A DNA stretch of 54,805 bases from positions 1 to 54,805 of the forward strand of contig SXUI01000037.1 in NCBI GenBank assembly GCA_005790605.1, written 5' to 3'. A program made the position numbers and the translations under genes. Positions 37,415 through 46,357 of the stretch are shown here, piece after piece. The notes under the pieces were generated by a model. That model saw nothing but the letters and a program-made list of their open reading frames with translations, was not told the DNA's origin and searched no databases. Position 1 is the stretch's first letter; the number at the start of each line of letters is the position of its first letter. Source of the DNA: Planctomycetia bacterium. Lineage in GTDB: Bacteria > Planctomycetota > Phycisphaerae > Phycisphaerales > SM1A02.

Positions 37415-38938
37415 ATGCATGTGCTCAGCCTCTTTGCAATCTCCGCAGCGCTCCACGCAGTTGCAGCGAATGACGCGCCACCCGTGCAACCGCTTGAGGG
37501 GGTTGCACTCACGATTTACAGCAGCGCGGATCCCGCGGGTTTCGATCCGCAGCGATGGATTCAGCAGCAGCGGCAAGGCGTTGAAAATCCATGGGGCGTT
37601 CCTGGATATGGCGTTGTCAAGGTTGTTCGTCGAGTGGAATTGCCCAAGGGAAGCGGGTCGCTTTCGTTTACAGATGTCGCAGCGTGGATCGACCCGACAT
37701 CGGTGTCCTTTGTCGATCTCGATGATCCGCAAACCGCCGTTGTCGAGCAGAGTTTTCAATTCGACCTTGTGAGTCCTTCGAAACTCACCGAGCGATATCT
37801 CGGTCGGAAGATTGTTGTTTCGAGTCCAGTCGGTGATGCGATCAAGGTGTATGAGGGCGTGCTGTTGTCGGCGACGCAGAACCAGCTCGTCGTGCAGATG
37901 GAGGATGGATTGCACATCGTTGGCGCGACGGGCGCGCAGATCACGCTTGGTGAGTTGCCCGGTGGGCTGCTGACGAAACCGACGCTGGTCTGGAAGATCG
38001 GGAACTCGTCCGGCGGCACACATCTCATTCGTGCGACCTATCAGACCGCGGGCATCACATGGCGAGCGGATTACAACCTTGTGCTGAATGGCCCAGAAAA
38101 CGCAGCCGACTTGAGTGCGTGGGTGACGATCTTGAATCTCAGCGGCGCGAGTTACCCACTCGCAGACCTCAAACTCGTTGCGGGTGATGTGCAGCGCGTC
38201 GAAGAGCAGCGACCACGAGGCGGAAGTGGGGGCGGGATCGTTGGATCTCCGATTCGCATGGCGGACAGCGAGGGATTCGAAGAGAAGAGCTTCTTCGAGT
38301 ACCACCTTTACTCGTTGCCGCGCAAGACGGATGTCATGCAGAACTCGACGCAGCAGATTGCACTCTTCCCGGCTGTTGCAGGATTCCATGTGCAGAAGGA
38401 AATGCTCTTTGACTTCACGGGTGGGATGGGCGTTGCGGACACGCCGATGACGGCCCGAGAGTTTGAAATGAATACACAGGGGAATCCTTCGGTTTTCCTG
38501 CAGTTTGTGAACAAGAAGGAAGAGCGACTGGGGATGCCGCTGCCTTCAGGAAAGGTGCGCGTCTACAAGGAAGATCCTGCGGACGGCACACTTGAGTTCA
38601 TCGGTGAGGATCTCATCGAACACACGCCGCGCAATGAGACGGTGCGTATTAAACTTGGTGAAGCATTCGATGTCGTGGGCGAGCGGAAGCGTATGGACTT
38701 CCAAATCGACACGAACGCCAAGCGGATGAGTGAGTCCTTCCGAATCGAGATTCGTAACCAGAAGGCGACGGCGCAGAGCGTTCGCGTGTTAGAGCGCCTC
38801 TTCCGTTGGAAGAACTGGAAGATTGAAAACGCGAATGCGAAGTTCGCGAAAGTGGATGCCGGCACAATTGCCTTTGACGCAGAGGTTCCGCCCGAAGGCA
38901 AGAAGGTGATCGAGTACACCGTCGTCTACACCTGGTGA
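37415..38938 (+). CDS. Secreted DUF4139-domain protein
   Basis: The 507-residue protein has an N-terminal signal peptide (about 1-18, ending AVAA). The region 'TYQTAGITWRADYNLVLNG' and the C-terminal beta-rich part ('VRVYKEDPADGTLEFIGEDL', 'LFRWKNWKIENANAKF', 'VPPEGKKVIEYTVVYTW') match the pattern of DUF4139 proteins. The family has no established biochemical role. It starts 32 bp after the ABC permease, so the two may be co-transcribed. Its 3' end overlaps convergent rsmA by 13 bp. Confidence 0.75.
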   Translation: MHVLSLFAISAALHAVAANDAPPVQPLEGVALTIYSSADPAGFDPQRWIQQQRQGVENPWGVPGYGVVKVVRRVELPKGSGSLSFTDVAAWIDPTSVSFVDLDDPQTAVVEQSFQFDLVSPSKLTERYLGRKIVVSSPVGDAIKVYEGVLLSATQNQLVVQMEDGLHIVGATGAQITLGELPGGLLTKPTLVWKIGNSSGGTHLIRATYQTAGITWRADYNLVLNGPENAADLSAWVTILNLSGASYPLADLKLVAGDVQRVEEQRPRGGSGGGIVGSPIRMADSEGFEEKSFFEYHLYSLPRKTDVMQNSTQQIALFPAVAGFHVQKEMLFDFTGGMGVADTPMTAREFEMNTQGNPSVFLQFVNKKEERLGMPLPSGKVRVYKEDPADGTLEFIGEDLIEHTPRNETVRIKLGEAFDVVGERKRMDFQIDTNAKRMSESFRIEIRNQKATAQSVRVLERLFRWKNWKIENANAKFAKVDAGTIAFDAEVPPEGKKVIEYTVVYTW

Positions 38939-39774
38939 GCGCGGACTCGCGCTGCTTCCCACAGCGATACGAGCTGCGCGATGCTGAGTTCTTCTGGTCG
39001 TTGCGTGGCGAGGATGCCCTCGGGCCACGGGTGATCGCGTCCAAGGGTTGAGCCGAGTTGTTTGCGTCGATTCGAAAACACACGCTGCAAGAACGCGCTG
39101 AAGTCCTTCCGCTGCTGCAGATCTCGCGCGATGCACGGTGCCTGCTTGGGGCGGATGGAGATCATCGCGCTCGTCACTTTGGGCGGCGGCCAGAAGCATC
39201 CCGGTGCGAGCACTGACAAGAGCGTGACATCTGCGCATGCGCCGATGGAGATCGTGAGCGGGCCATATTCGCCGCAACCCTCTCGGGCGAGCAAGCGATC
39301 GGCCACATCGCGTTGGATCGTGACGAACTGCCCTACGCAATGTGGCGTTTCACACGCAAGCATCGCCATCAAAGGGCTCGCAATCTGATACGGGAGATTC
39401 GCGACAAGCGTAAATGGACGAAGAGCGATCGCGTCGAGAATCGCCGGATTGATCGCATGTTTTCCGTCGAGACAGTCGCCTTCGATGAGCGTCATCCGTG
39501 ACGCATGTTTCGGGAGGAGCGTGTCACGAAGGAGCGCGCACAAGTCGCGGTCGAGTTCACACGCGATGAGTTCTGCACCAGTCTCAAGGATGCATTCACT
39601 GAGCGTTCCCGTGCCTGGCCCTATCTCGAGGACGAGTGATTGCGCGCGGATCGCGCTTGACGCGACAAACTTCTTGAGGTGGTTGTGGTCAACGAGAAAG
39701 TTCTGCCCGAAGCGATGCTTCGGTGCGAGCCCGCGAGATGCGAGAAGGGCGCGAATCTCCGTCTGAGTCTGCAC
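38926..39774 (-). CDS. rsmA: 16S rRNA dimethyladenosine transferase
   Basis: RsmA (KsgA) dimethylates A1518 and A1519 of 16S rRNA late in 30S assembly. The 282-residue protein shows 'KHRFGQNFLVD', SAM motif I 'LEIGPGTGTLSE', the acidic motif II 'IACELDRDL', the catalytic 'LVANLPYQIASPL' (NLPY) and 'WPPPKVTSAMISIRP'. The GTG at 39774 is chosen because the homologous region starts there; the open frame to 39957 runs into repeat element D and yields repeat-derived residues. Confidence 0.95.
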   Translation of the reverse strand: MQTQTEIRALLASRGLAPKHRFGQNFLVDHNHLKKFVASSAIRAQSLVLEIGPGTGTLSECILETGAELIACELDRDLCALLRDTLLPKHASRMTLIEGDCLDGKHAINPAILDAIALRPFTLVANLPYQIASPLMAMLACETPHCVGQFVTIQRDVADRLLAREGCGEYGPLTISIGACADVTLLSVLAPGCFWPPPKVTSAMISIRPKQAPCIARDLQQRKDFSAFLQRVFSNRRKQLGSTLGRDHPWPEGILATQRPEELSIAQLVSLWEAARVRAHQV

Positions 39775-39787
39775 GCGCTCATCGTAC

Positions 39788-40060
39788 GAGCGCTGTCGTT
39801 TGAGCGCTCGCGACTTGAATCCGCAGCGCAACGCTGCAGATTCCTCGCTCGCTCTGGTGTGCGGCGGCGCGAGTGAATCGCGACCGCCGCAATTTCGGCG
39901 TCTTCCATTCGCGCTCGATGGACACACTGAGCCCGATCTCCGACCGTCGCGATTCACTCGCGCGGTCGGAGTCCAAAGCGAGTGCAGTGTTTTTGCCGCT
40001 GGCCTTGCAGCGGCAAGAAACCTGCCACGAGCGCTCAGGGGACGCGTTCAAGGGATGCGC
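39788..40060 (-). repeat. Structured intergenic element, copy D (inverted)
   Basis: The right end (TTGAGCGCTC on plus, 39800-39809) is preceded by GAGCGCTGTCGT, the same extension seen at copy A. The left end is GAGCGCTCAG (40029-40038), followed by GGGACGCG and a second diverged unit TTCAAGGGATGC. Read on minus, it has P2 (TTGCCGCTG/CAGCGGCAA), P4 (CTCCGACCGCGCGA with TCGCGACGGTCGGAG, loop GTGAA), P5 (GCGGCGG and CGCGA around TTCAC) and P6 (AATCTGCAGC/GCTGCGGATT, one wobble pair). It lies between the cytochrome gene's 3' end and the rsmA start. Confidence 0.88.
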
Positions 40061-42037
40061 TCAGCCAGTCCACGCGTTGAGCATGATCGTGAGATCGCTC
40101 GCGTCGACGACGCCGTCGCGATTGAGGTCGCCCGTGCCCGATCCAAGCCAGTTGTTGAGGAGCAGCGCGATGTCCTGCGCGTTGACCGCACCGTCACCGT
40201 TGAGATCGCCTAGGACTGACATGGTGAGCACGATTGCTGCGCTGTCCATGACAACTGGTGCGCTCTCACCGACCGCGGAGTACAGGTCGAAGGCGGTTTG
40301 GCCACGGGTATCAGTCACATTGGTGTCACGCAAGAATTCCATGTACTCGCGCGACGAGGTTTGAAGGTATGTCTCAACGACCGCACTGAGTGCTCCCTCG
40401 GGGATCGCGAACAGCGAGTCGTCCCAGTACTGACCGTCGGCGTAGCTCGCGCCCACAACCGGCGCACCGATCGACGCGAGTTCGGCGTTCGTCACGCCGC
40501 GTGGCGGAATGCGATTGTCCTTCACAATGGTGTTGTTGAGGACGAGGTGGAAGCTCTCGCCGGGTGGCAGTTTCGTCGCCTTTCCAACTGCGCTCGACAT
40601 GCCTAGACGCATTTCATAGACCTTGGTCGACGCTGCATCAAGCGTCGCGGTGAGCATGTCATACGCGCCGCGTTCCTCAACGACTGCGCCTTGCGCGTCG
40701 AAGAATCGAACATGTAGCCAGAGGCGGCGACCTTCGGGATACCCCGTTGGAAGCTTGTGCCCGGTCTGATTCGTCAATCGAACTTGCAGGAAGTCGCCGG
40801 ATTGCGTCAGCGCCATATCCGACGCGTTCGCGACCATCGTTTCGTTACGAGCGCTTGCAGCATCAACACGCTCGAGTGTGAGCCCGCGTGCATCCGCTTC
40901 ATCCGCGCCGTAGTGCTCGCGCAATGCGCGAATGACCCACGAGTTTGAACCCGCGAACGAGTGCTGTGGCATGTCGGGTCGCTCGAACCACGGCTCGCCA
41001 TACTGATAGAACACGCAGCCGCCCGCGATGACCTTCGGCATGTGGCAGTCTTGGCAACTTGAGACGACGCCATCAGGATCATTGCCGCCGAATCGGTGAT
41101 CGGCGTAGCCCACGCCATTCACGAAGTCGCTGATCGACCATTCGCTATAGGTGCGCTGCTCAGGCATCATTTCAGCTGGGTTGTCGGTGGGATGCGGTTT
41201 CCCAAGCGCATTCAGCACGAACTGACCCTTTGCGTTCTTCGAGAACGCGGGGTTGCTTACATCGTGACAGGTACCGCAGAACTGACTCTTCTCATGGAAG
41301 GGCGAAGTGATCAGCTCAACCTGATTGTTCGAGGAGGAGAATCCGTGGAGGTTCTGCGGAACATCGCTGAACGGGCCGCGACGATTGTCTTGCGGATCGA
41401 GCACATACCTCGCGTTGCCCGCACCAGTTGGCAAGAGATTCTGACTGACGAGGCTCGCGATGATGGCATTGTCTGGATTTGCTGGGCCGGTTGGATATGC
41501 AACGGCGCTGTCAGGTCCGAGCACCGGGTTGACGACGCGGTGGCAGAAGTTGCAATTGATGCCGTCGAAATCTTCCGTCGTGAAGTCGGCAGTGGTACCA
41601 CTCGCCGTACGACCGCCGATGTACGCGCCAGGCGCGTGGCAACGAAGACAGAGCATTCCCGCGAGGTTTGCGTCTTGGTTCGCGATCGTGAGCGCGGCAA
41701 GGAACACAGGGTCGTTCGCGCTCTGCCCCATCATCGATGTCACCCATGAGTCGTAGGGGGCAACATCGATGCCGAAGTCGCTATGACAGAAGGTGCAGTT
41801 TTGCGAAGTGATGATCTGATCGAACTGTTCTGGATCAGGTTGTGGCTGCGTCCCCTTCTCGAAGAAGTCTGCTGCTGTGGTTGGGATCTTGACTTGCCCG
41901 CCCGTGCGCATCGCAAGCACAGTGCCGACACTTGAAAGCGCAAGAACAGCTCCACCAAGCGTGAGCAATCCGCGGCGAAGGAGGATTGCGCGACGGCTGC
42001 GGGTGGATGGAAGGCGATCGGATCGGATTGCGTTCAT
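40061..42037 (-). CDS. Exported multihaem cytochrome c with dockerin-like C-terminus
   Basis: The 658-residue protein has a signal anchor ('GLLTLGGAVLALSSVGTVLA') and five CXXCH haem sites (CTFCH, CLRCH, CNFCH, CGTCH, CQDCH) in the first 360 residues. It resembles the cytochrome c554/NrfA-like multihaem group. A beta-rich middle part follows, and the end has two 'GDLNGDGAVNAQD'-like calcium-binding repeats of dockerin type I, common at the C-termini of planctomycete surface proteins. It likely acts in extracytoplasmic electron transfer; the substrate is unknown. The ATG at 42037 has AGGAA ahead of it. The stop TGA (40061-40063) lies next to a decayed end unit of element D. Confidence 0.85.
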   Translation of the reverse strand: MNAIRSDRLPSTRSRRAILLRRGLLTLGGAVLALSSVGTVLAMRTGGQVKIPTTAADFFEKGTQPQPDPEQFDQIITSQNCTFCHSDFGIDVAPYDSWVTSMMGQSANDPVFLAALTIANQDANLAGMLCLRCHAPGAYIGGRTASGTTADFTTEDFDGINCNFCHRVVNPVLGPDSAVAYPTGPANPDNAIIASLVSQNLLPTGAGNARYVLDPQDNRRGPFSDVPQNLHGFSSSNNQVELITSPFHEKSQFCGTCHDVSNPAFSKNAKGQFVLNALGKPHPTDNPAEMMPEQRTYSEWSISDFVNGVGYADHRFGGNDPDGVVSSCQDCHMPKVIAGGCVFYQYGEPWFERPDMPQHSFAGSNSWVIRALREHYGADEADARGLTLERVDAASARNETMVANASDMALTQSGDFLQVRLTNQTGHKLPTGYPEGRRLWLHVRFFDAQGAVVEERGAYDMLTATLDAASTKVYEMRLGMSSAVGKATKLPPGESFHLVLNNTIVKDNRIPPRGVTNAELASIGAPVVGASYADGQYWDDSLFAIPEGALSAVVETYLQTSSREYMEFLRDTNVTDTRGQTAFDLYSAVGESAPVVMDSAAIVLTMSVLGDLNGDGAVNAQDIALLLNNWLGSGTGDLNRDGVVDASDLTIMLNAWTG

Positions 42038-42297
42038 TCGTAGTTCCTGCGGATCTTCGATTGGAGTCCGGCGTGGGTCCGTGCATACGCCCTGCAACCC
42101 TAGCGCGCTCGCTGCAAAGGTACTTTCGGACGCCGTAGGGTCAAGGATGACAGACGATTCTCGAAGGGATGAAGTTCGAAAAGTTGGTCTGCCATCGCGG
42201 TCGAATCGGGGGTGAATCTCCCGAGCGAAATCTCGTGAGTATCGGACCATAAAACCCAAAGGATCGATCCTGAACCCCGATCCCTTCGATGGACGAA

Positions 42298-42302
42298 AGG
42301 AG
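42298..42302 (+). promoter_or_regulatory. Shine-Dalgarno site of the YjdM-like gene
   Basis: AGGAG is 4 nt before the ATG at 42307, which decides this start over the in-frame ATG at 42289. The rest of the 269-bp divergent region (42038-42306) shows no further clear feature. Confidence 0.7.
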
Positions 42303-42306
42303 TCCG

Positions 42307-42543
42307 ATGAGCGATGAAGTCGATGAATGGGCCGTCGTAACCAAAGACAGCAACGGCAACCTCCTCAACGATGGCGATTCGGTCGTGGTGATCAAGGACT
42401 TGAAGGTCAAGGGGGCGGGGGCGACCATCAAGCGGGGCGAGACGTTCAAGAACATCAAGTTGACGGGGAGCGAGGACGAGGTCGAGGTCCGGCAGGGAAA
42501 GAGTGTGTGGGTCCTCAAGACCTGCTTCCTCAAGAAGTCCTGA
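42307..42543 (+). CDS. PhnA/YjdM-like small protein lacking the zinc ribbon
   Basis: The 78-residue protein matches the C-terminal PhnA/YjdM domain: 'VTKDSNGNLLNDGDSVVVIK', 'DLKVKGAGATIKRGETFKNI' and a final 'VLKTCFLKK'. Full-length YjdM proteins (about 110 residues) start with a four-cysteine zinc ribbon, which is absent here. Despite the historical 'alkylphosphonate' name, the family has no proven phosphonate role. It stands alone, divergent from the cytochrome gene. Confidence 0.85.
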   Translation: MSDEVDEWAVVTKDSNGNLLNDGDSVVVIKDLKVKGAGATIKRGETFKNIKLTGSEDEVEVRQGKSVWVLKTCFLKKS

Positions 42544-42597
42544 GCTCGGTCGCGTTGAGTGGGGGTTGCCTCAGAGAGGAGGGCGTAAACTCCGCCT

Positions 42598-43263
42598 ATG
42601 CCACTGCCTTTCGGACGCACGATGACCGCCTCGAGCGCCATCACGTTCGCGCTCTTCACTGGTTGCGCCGCGACGCCCGAGGGACCATCCGTCGCGCAAA
42701 TCGCACCACTCACCTATGCGAACGCCTTTGACGCAGCGTGTGTAGCGGCGAAGGACGCTGGTTTTCGAGTCGTGACTGCTGATCGTCAAACAGGAGTGAT
42801 TGAGACAGCGCCCGCTTTCATGGGTTCCCTCGTCGAGCCGTGGGAGTGGGAGGACATGACGCTCTCACAAGTTGGCGAAGCATCGCTCAACTTCGAGCGA
42901 AGACGCTTGCGATTTGAATTCGTTCCCGCGAACTTTCAGGAAGGCGCCGCGCATCCGGACGCGCCGATCGCCGGGCCGTCGATCGCAGGCTCTGCGCGGC
43001 TGCAATCGACTGATCTCGCTCGAACACAAGAGGCACTTGAATTGCGCGTGGTGGTGAGTGTGGAACGCCGGTTTCAGCCGGGCACGCAGCGCAATGCGTG
43101 GACGCGATCGATCACGAGCACGATGACGGATGTGACGCAGAAGGACGATGGAATGGCGGCGCGTGATGCGTCGCGCTGGACTGCGTTCGAACGCGACGAG
43201 CGCCTTGAACTGCAATTGCTCCGCGCGATTGAAGCGCAACTCTCGGTGCCGACTGCAAGTTGA
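42598..43263 (+). CDS. Predicted lipoprotein of unknown function
   Basis: The 221-residue protein begins with a short signal peptide ending in a lipobox-like 'FTGC' (Cys near 23), then a soluble part with 'TYANAFDAACVAAKDAGFRV' and 'VVTADRQTGVIETAP'. This pattern, a conversion of a structural parameter to a mature lipoprotein, is seen in many unnamed planctomycete lipoproteins. The ATG at 42598 or 42622 could be used. Its 3' end is one base from the convergent oppB stop. No function can be assigned. Confidence 0.65.
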   Translation: MPLPFGRTMTASSAITFALFTGCAATPEGPSVAQIAPLTYANAFDAACVAAKDAGFRVVTADRQTGVIETAPAFMGSLVEPWEWEDMTLSQVGEASLNFERRRLRFEFVPANFQEGAAHPDAPIAGPSIAGSARLQSTDLARTQEALELRVVVSVERRFQPGTQRNAWTRSITSTMTDVTQKDDGMAARDASRWTAFERDERLELQLLRAIEAQLSVPTAS

Positions 43264-43264
43264 G

Positions 43265-44212
43265 CTAGGCGATGCGGGGATCAACCCAGCGGTACATCAC
43301 ATCGACCGCCAGATTGAAGAGCACGAGGAGTGTGGAGTACACGAGCACCACGCCCATCACGAGCGTGATGTCTTTCGCAAGCACTGCTTCGACGAAGTGT
43401 TGACCGATACCGGGAACGGCGAAGACTTTTTCGACGACAAAGGACCCCGTCATCGCGACTGCCGTCGCCGGTCCGAGATACGAGAGCACCGGAAGAAACG
43501 CATTTTTTAGTGCGTGGTGGAGCGCGACTTGTCGCTGCGAGAGTCCCTTCGCGCGCGCGGTGCGAGCGTGATCACTTCGCATTTGTTCGATCATTCCAAA
43601 TCGAACGAGCCGCGAGATGTACGCCGCAAATGGCAGGGAGAGCGTGAGGGCGGGGAGAAACAGCGACTCCACGCCGCTGACTCCCCCGATGGGAAACAGC
43701 TTGAATTTCACGGAAAAAAGCACGAGAAACGCGCTTCCAATGACGAAGCTCGGCAGACTGATTCCTGCGATCGAGAGCAACTGCGTTCCAACATCCGCGA
43801 CGCCGCCGGGGCGCATCCCGCCGACAACCCCTGCGAAGATGCCTATGGTGAGCGCGATCAACATCGCGGTGATGCCAAGTCGCATGGAAACAGGCGCACC
43901 CGTTTCAATGATCTCGTTCACGGTCCAATCGGGTTGTCGCAGGCTTGGTCCAAGATCAAAAGGATGTGGACTCGTGCCCATGAGCCACGCAGCACCACTC
44001 GCCTTCGCGAGGTACTCCCCGTAGAACGCGATCGGATCGTCGAGGTGATATTGAGCCTGCATCGCGGCGACGATCTCTGGGGATGGTCTCCGTCCTTCCG
44101 GATTTTCGAGCGGATTTCCAGGCACCATCCACGCGAGCGTGAAAGTGACGGTGTACACCGCGAGCACGATGAAGGGCAACTGGATCAGCCGGGAGACAAG
44201 CATCCGTGTCAT
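43265..44212 (-). CDS. Peptide/nickel-type ABC transporter permease (OppB/DppB family)
   Basis: The 315-residue membrane protein has the OppB layout: an N-terminal helix ('LPFIVLAVYTVTFTLAWMVP'), the OppB-specific 'PGNPLENPEGRRPSPE' loop and five further helices. The ATPase-contact EAA loop is 'ARTARAKGLSQRQVALHHAL', and the C-terminal region includes 'GSFVVEKVFAVPGIG'. The ATG overlaps the stop of the binding-protein gene by four bases, so the two are coupled. The OppC, OppD and OppF partners are not downstream. Confidence 0.92.
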   Translation of the reverse strand: MTRMLVSRLIQLPFIVLAVYTVTFTLAWMVPGNPLENPEGRRPSPEIVAAMQAQYHLDDPIAFYGEYLAKASGAAWLMGTSPHPFDLGPSLRQPDWTVNEIIETGAPVSMRLGITAMLIALTIGIFAGVVGGMRPGGVADVGTQLLSIAGISLPSFVIGSAFLVLFSVKFKLFPIGGVSGVESLFLPALTLSLPFAAYISRLVRFGMIEQMRSDHARTARAKGLSQRQVALHHALKNAFLPVLSYLGPATAVAMTGSFVVEKVFAVPGIGQHFVEAVLAKDITLVMGVVLVYSTLLVLFNLAVDVMYRWVDPRIA

Positions 44213-46101
44213 TGCGGAGCCTCCGGCCCTGCACCGTTGATGCGCGTGAGTTCATCGAAGTGCTGTTCGAGTCGCGGGTGCTCTCGAATGCCACGCAATC
44301 TCGACGGGTCATACATATAGACGGTGACATACGAGCAAATGGGTAAGAGTGGAACCTCTTGAGCGAAAAGGAATCGCTCACACTCCGCAAGTCGCTCAAG
44401 TCGTCGAGCGGGGTCTGGTTCGCTCTGCGCCGCATCGAGCATTGCATCGAACTCGGGGTTCTTGTAGCCGCGATCGTTGTTTCCGTCGGTAGATCGCTGG
44501 AGCTCGAGGAACGTGGAAGGATCGCCGTAGTCGCCGTACCAGCCGCCGCGAGCAATGCTGAAGTTCCCTTTCTTCACATCTTCTTTGTACAACTTCGCGT
44601 CTTTGCCACGCACTTCGACAGGTACGCCGAGTTCTCGCCGCCACATATCGCGAAGCGCGAGCGCAAGATTTTGGTAGCGCGGACTCGCTGTGGAGTAGAG
44701 CAGGTCGACGGTTGGGAATCTCTTTCCACTTGCGTCATCGACGAAGCCATCGTTGTCGCGGTCTACCCACCCAGCCCGAGCGAGTTCCGCTCGCGCCTCC
44801 TTCGTGTCGAACGGAAGTCCTTCGACGAGCGGGTAACCCTGAATCGATCCAGGCGGCACAAGTGTGGTTGCGACGCGCTCGCCGAGTCTCGTCACACGAT
44901 CAATGAGAGCCTGCTTGTCGGCAGCCATCGCGAATGCGCGGCGAACGCCCACTTGGGCGAAAGGATTCGGCGCGCCGCTTGGGGTATTCGGGCGGCAATT
45001 GAAGCTAAAGAAGTCTGTTCCATACGCATGAAGCGCACGAATGTCGCGGCGCTCACCTTCGGTCGGAGGGGGAAGCGTTCGAACTCCATCATCAAGTTCG
45101 CGCCCACTCGACCGCACAGCATTCAGCGCTTCTTGGTGGCGTGACTCATAGACGCGTCGTTGTCCAAGCATCTCGATCTTGTATTCCGGTCCCACATCGG
45201 TGAGCCAGTCGACACCGCCGGCGCCGTACGCGAGCACTTGCGTGTTTGGATTTTCAATCACGCGCACTTCGACACTCTTCGCCGCAACGCGCTCGGAGTC
45301 CCAGTAGTGCGCGTTTTTTTCGAGGCGCATGTCCCGCTTGTACCTCCAGACCGTTGGCACGTATGGTCCGTTGGTGATGAGGTGCGGCGGCTTCGTCCAA
45401 CCGTGCGATTGTTCCATGCGGCCGGTGCGTGCATCAAGGTGTGTCCACTGCTCAACAGACGCGCGATGCACGGGAGAAAACGGCGCGAATGCGCAGAGAT
45501 CAAGGAAGTACGGCAGTGGTCGTCGCAATCGAATCTCAAGCGTCGCGTCGTCTATTGCACGCACGCCGACTGTGTCGTGGAATCGCTGCTCTGTTTCGGC
45601 CCACAAGGCCTGCGCGTCCTCCATGGTGGTGGGACTGAGCGAGTTCTTCGCGGCGAAAGCAGCGAGGACTTTCGCGCGCCACTGAAAAAATGCTTCAGCC
45701 CCGTCGATTTCGAAGAAAAAGCCTGAGTAATCCGCGGCGGTGTCTGGCAACATTGCGCGGCGCCACGCATAGAGGAAGTCGCGTGTCGTGACCGCGTCTC
45801 CATTCGACCACTTCGCGTTTGGTCGGAGGTAGAACGTCCAAGTAGATCCATCAGCGCTTGTGGTCCACCGGTCTGCTACACCAGGTTTGATCGAGCAATC
45901 TTTCGGGTTCAGCGCGACGAGACCTTCGTAGATTGTCTCGCCTCGACGAATCTCGTGTTGGTAGCTCATCCGCTGCGGGTCGAGCGTGAAGCAATCCGAT
46001 CGCTCGATGATGACGAGGTCCGCGGGGGGTAACGGAGGATCGAGATAAGTCGTCGCAATCAATCCGAGCAGCAGAATGAAAAACGGCGCGAGGACCTTCA
46101 C
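44209..46101 (-). CDS. Oligopeptide-binding protein (SBP family 5, OppA/DppA-like)
   Basis: The 630-residue protein has an N-terminal hydrophobic signal/anchor ('APFFILLLGLIATTYL') and an SBP_bac_5 domain. Typical elements are 'FTLDPQRMSYQHEIRRGETI', 'YEGLVALNPKDCSIKPGVAD', 'WTFYLRPNAKWSNGDAVTTR', 'RRAFAMAADKQALIDRVT' and 'LARAGWVDRDNDGFVDDASG'. It binds peptides or a similar ligand for import through the OppB-like permease. The GTG at 46101 is preferred because the frame up to 46359 runs through repeat element E1 and gives only repeat-derived sequence. Confidence 0.9.
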   Translation of the reverse strand: MKVLAPFFILLLGLIATTYLDPPLPPADLVIIERSDCFTLDPQRMSYQHEIRRGETIYEGLVALNPKDCSIKPGVADRWTTSADGSTWTFYLRPNAKWSNGDAVTTRDFLYAWRRAMLPDTAADYSGFFFEIDGAEAFFQWRAKVLAAFAAKNSLSPTTMEDAQALWAETEQRFHDTVGVRAIDDATLEIRLRRPLPYFLDLCAFAPFSPVHRASVEQWTHLDARTGRMEQSHGWTKPPHLITNGPYVPTVWRYKRDMRLEKNAHYWDSERVAAKSVEVRVIENPNTQVLAYGAGGVDWLTDVGPEYKIEMLGQRRVYESRHQEALNAVRSSGRELDDGVRTLPPPTEGERRDIRALHAYGTDFFSFNCRPNTPSGAPNPFAQVGVRRAFAMAADKQALIDRVTRLGERVATTLVPPGSIQGYPLVEGLPFDTKEARAELARAGWVDRDNDGFVDDASGKRFPTVDLLYSTASPRYQNLALALRDMWRRELGVPVEVRGKDAKLYKEDVKKGNFSIARGGWYGDYGDPSTFLELQRSTDGNNDRGYKNPEFDAMLDAAQSEPDPARRLERLAECERFLFAQEVPLLPICSYVTVYMYDPSRLRGIREHPRLEQHFDELTRINGAGPEAPQ

Positions 46102-46121
46102 ACGGGAAGCGTATCCGCGTC

Positions 46122-46357
46122 GCGTCCCTTGAGCGCTCGTGGCAGGTTTCTTGCCACGCCGAGGCGCGCGGCAAAAACGCTGCACTCGCTTTGGACTCCG
46201 GCGGGCCGAGTGAATCGGCACCGCCGGAGATCGGGCTCCGTGCGTCGGAGGATGCTGAAATTGCGCCGCTCGCGATTCACTCGCGGCGGCGCAGTCGAAA
46301 GGGAGCGATGGAATTTGTCCGCGCGCTTTGGCGCGGCAGAATTCCGCGCTCCCGCTC
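46122..46357 (+). repeat. Structured intergenic element, copy E1
   Basis: The left end is GCGTCCC plus TTGAGCGCTC (46129-46138). Stems are P2 (TTGCCACGC/GCGCGGCAA, one mismatch), P3, P4 (CTCCGGCGGGCCGA with TCGGCACCGCCGGAG, loop GTGAA), P5 (GCGCCGC and CGCGA around TTCAC) and a two-part P6 (GGAATT/AATTCC enclosing CCGCGC/GCGCGG). The right end is degenerate (GCTCAA at 46352-46357). It runs directly into copy E2. It lies between the 3' end of the gene at 46551 and the start of the binding-protein gene. Confidence 0.85.
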
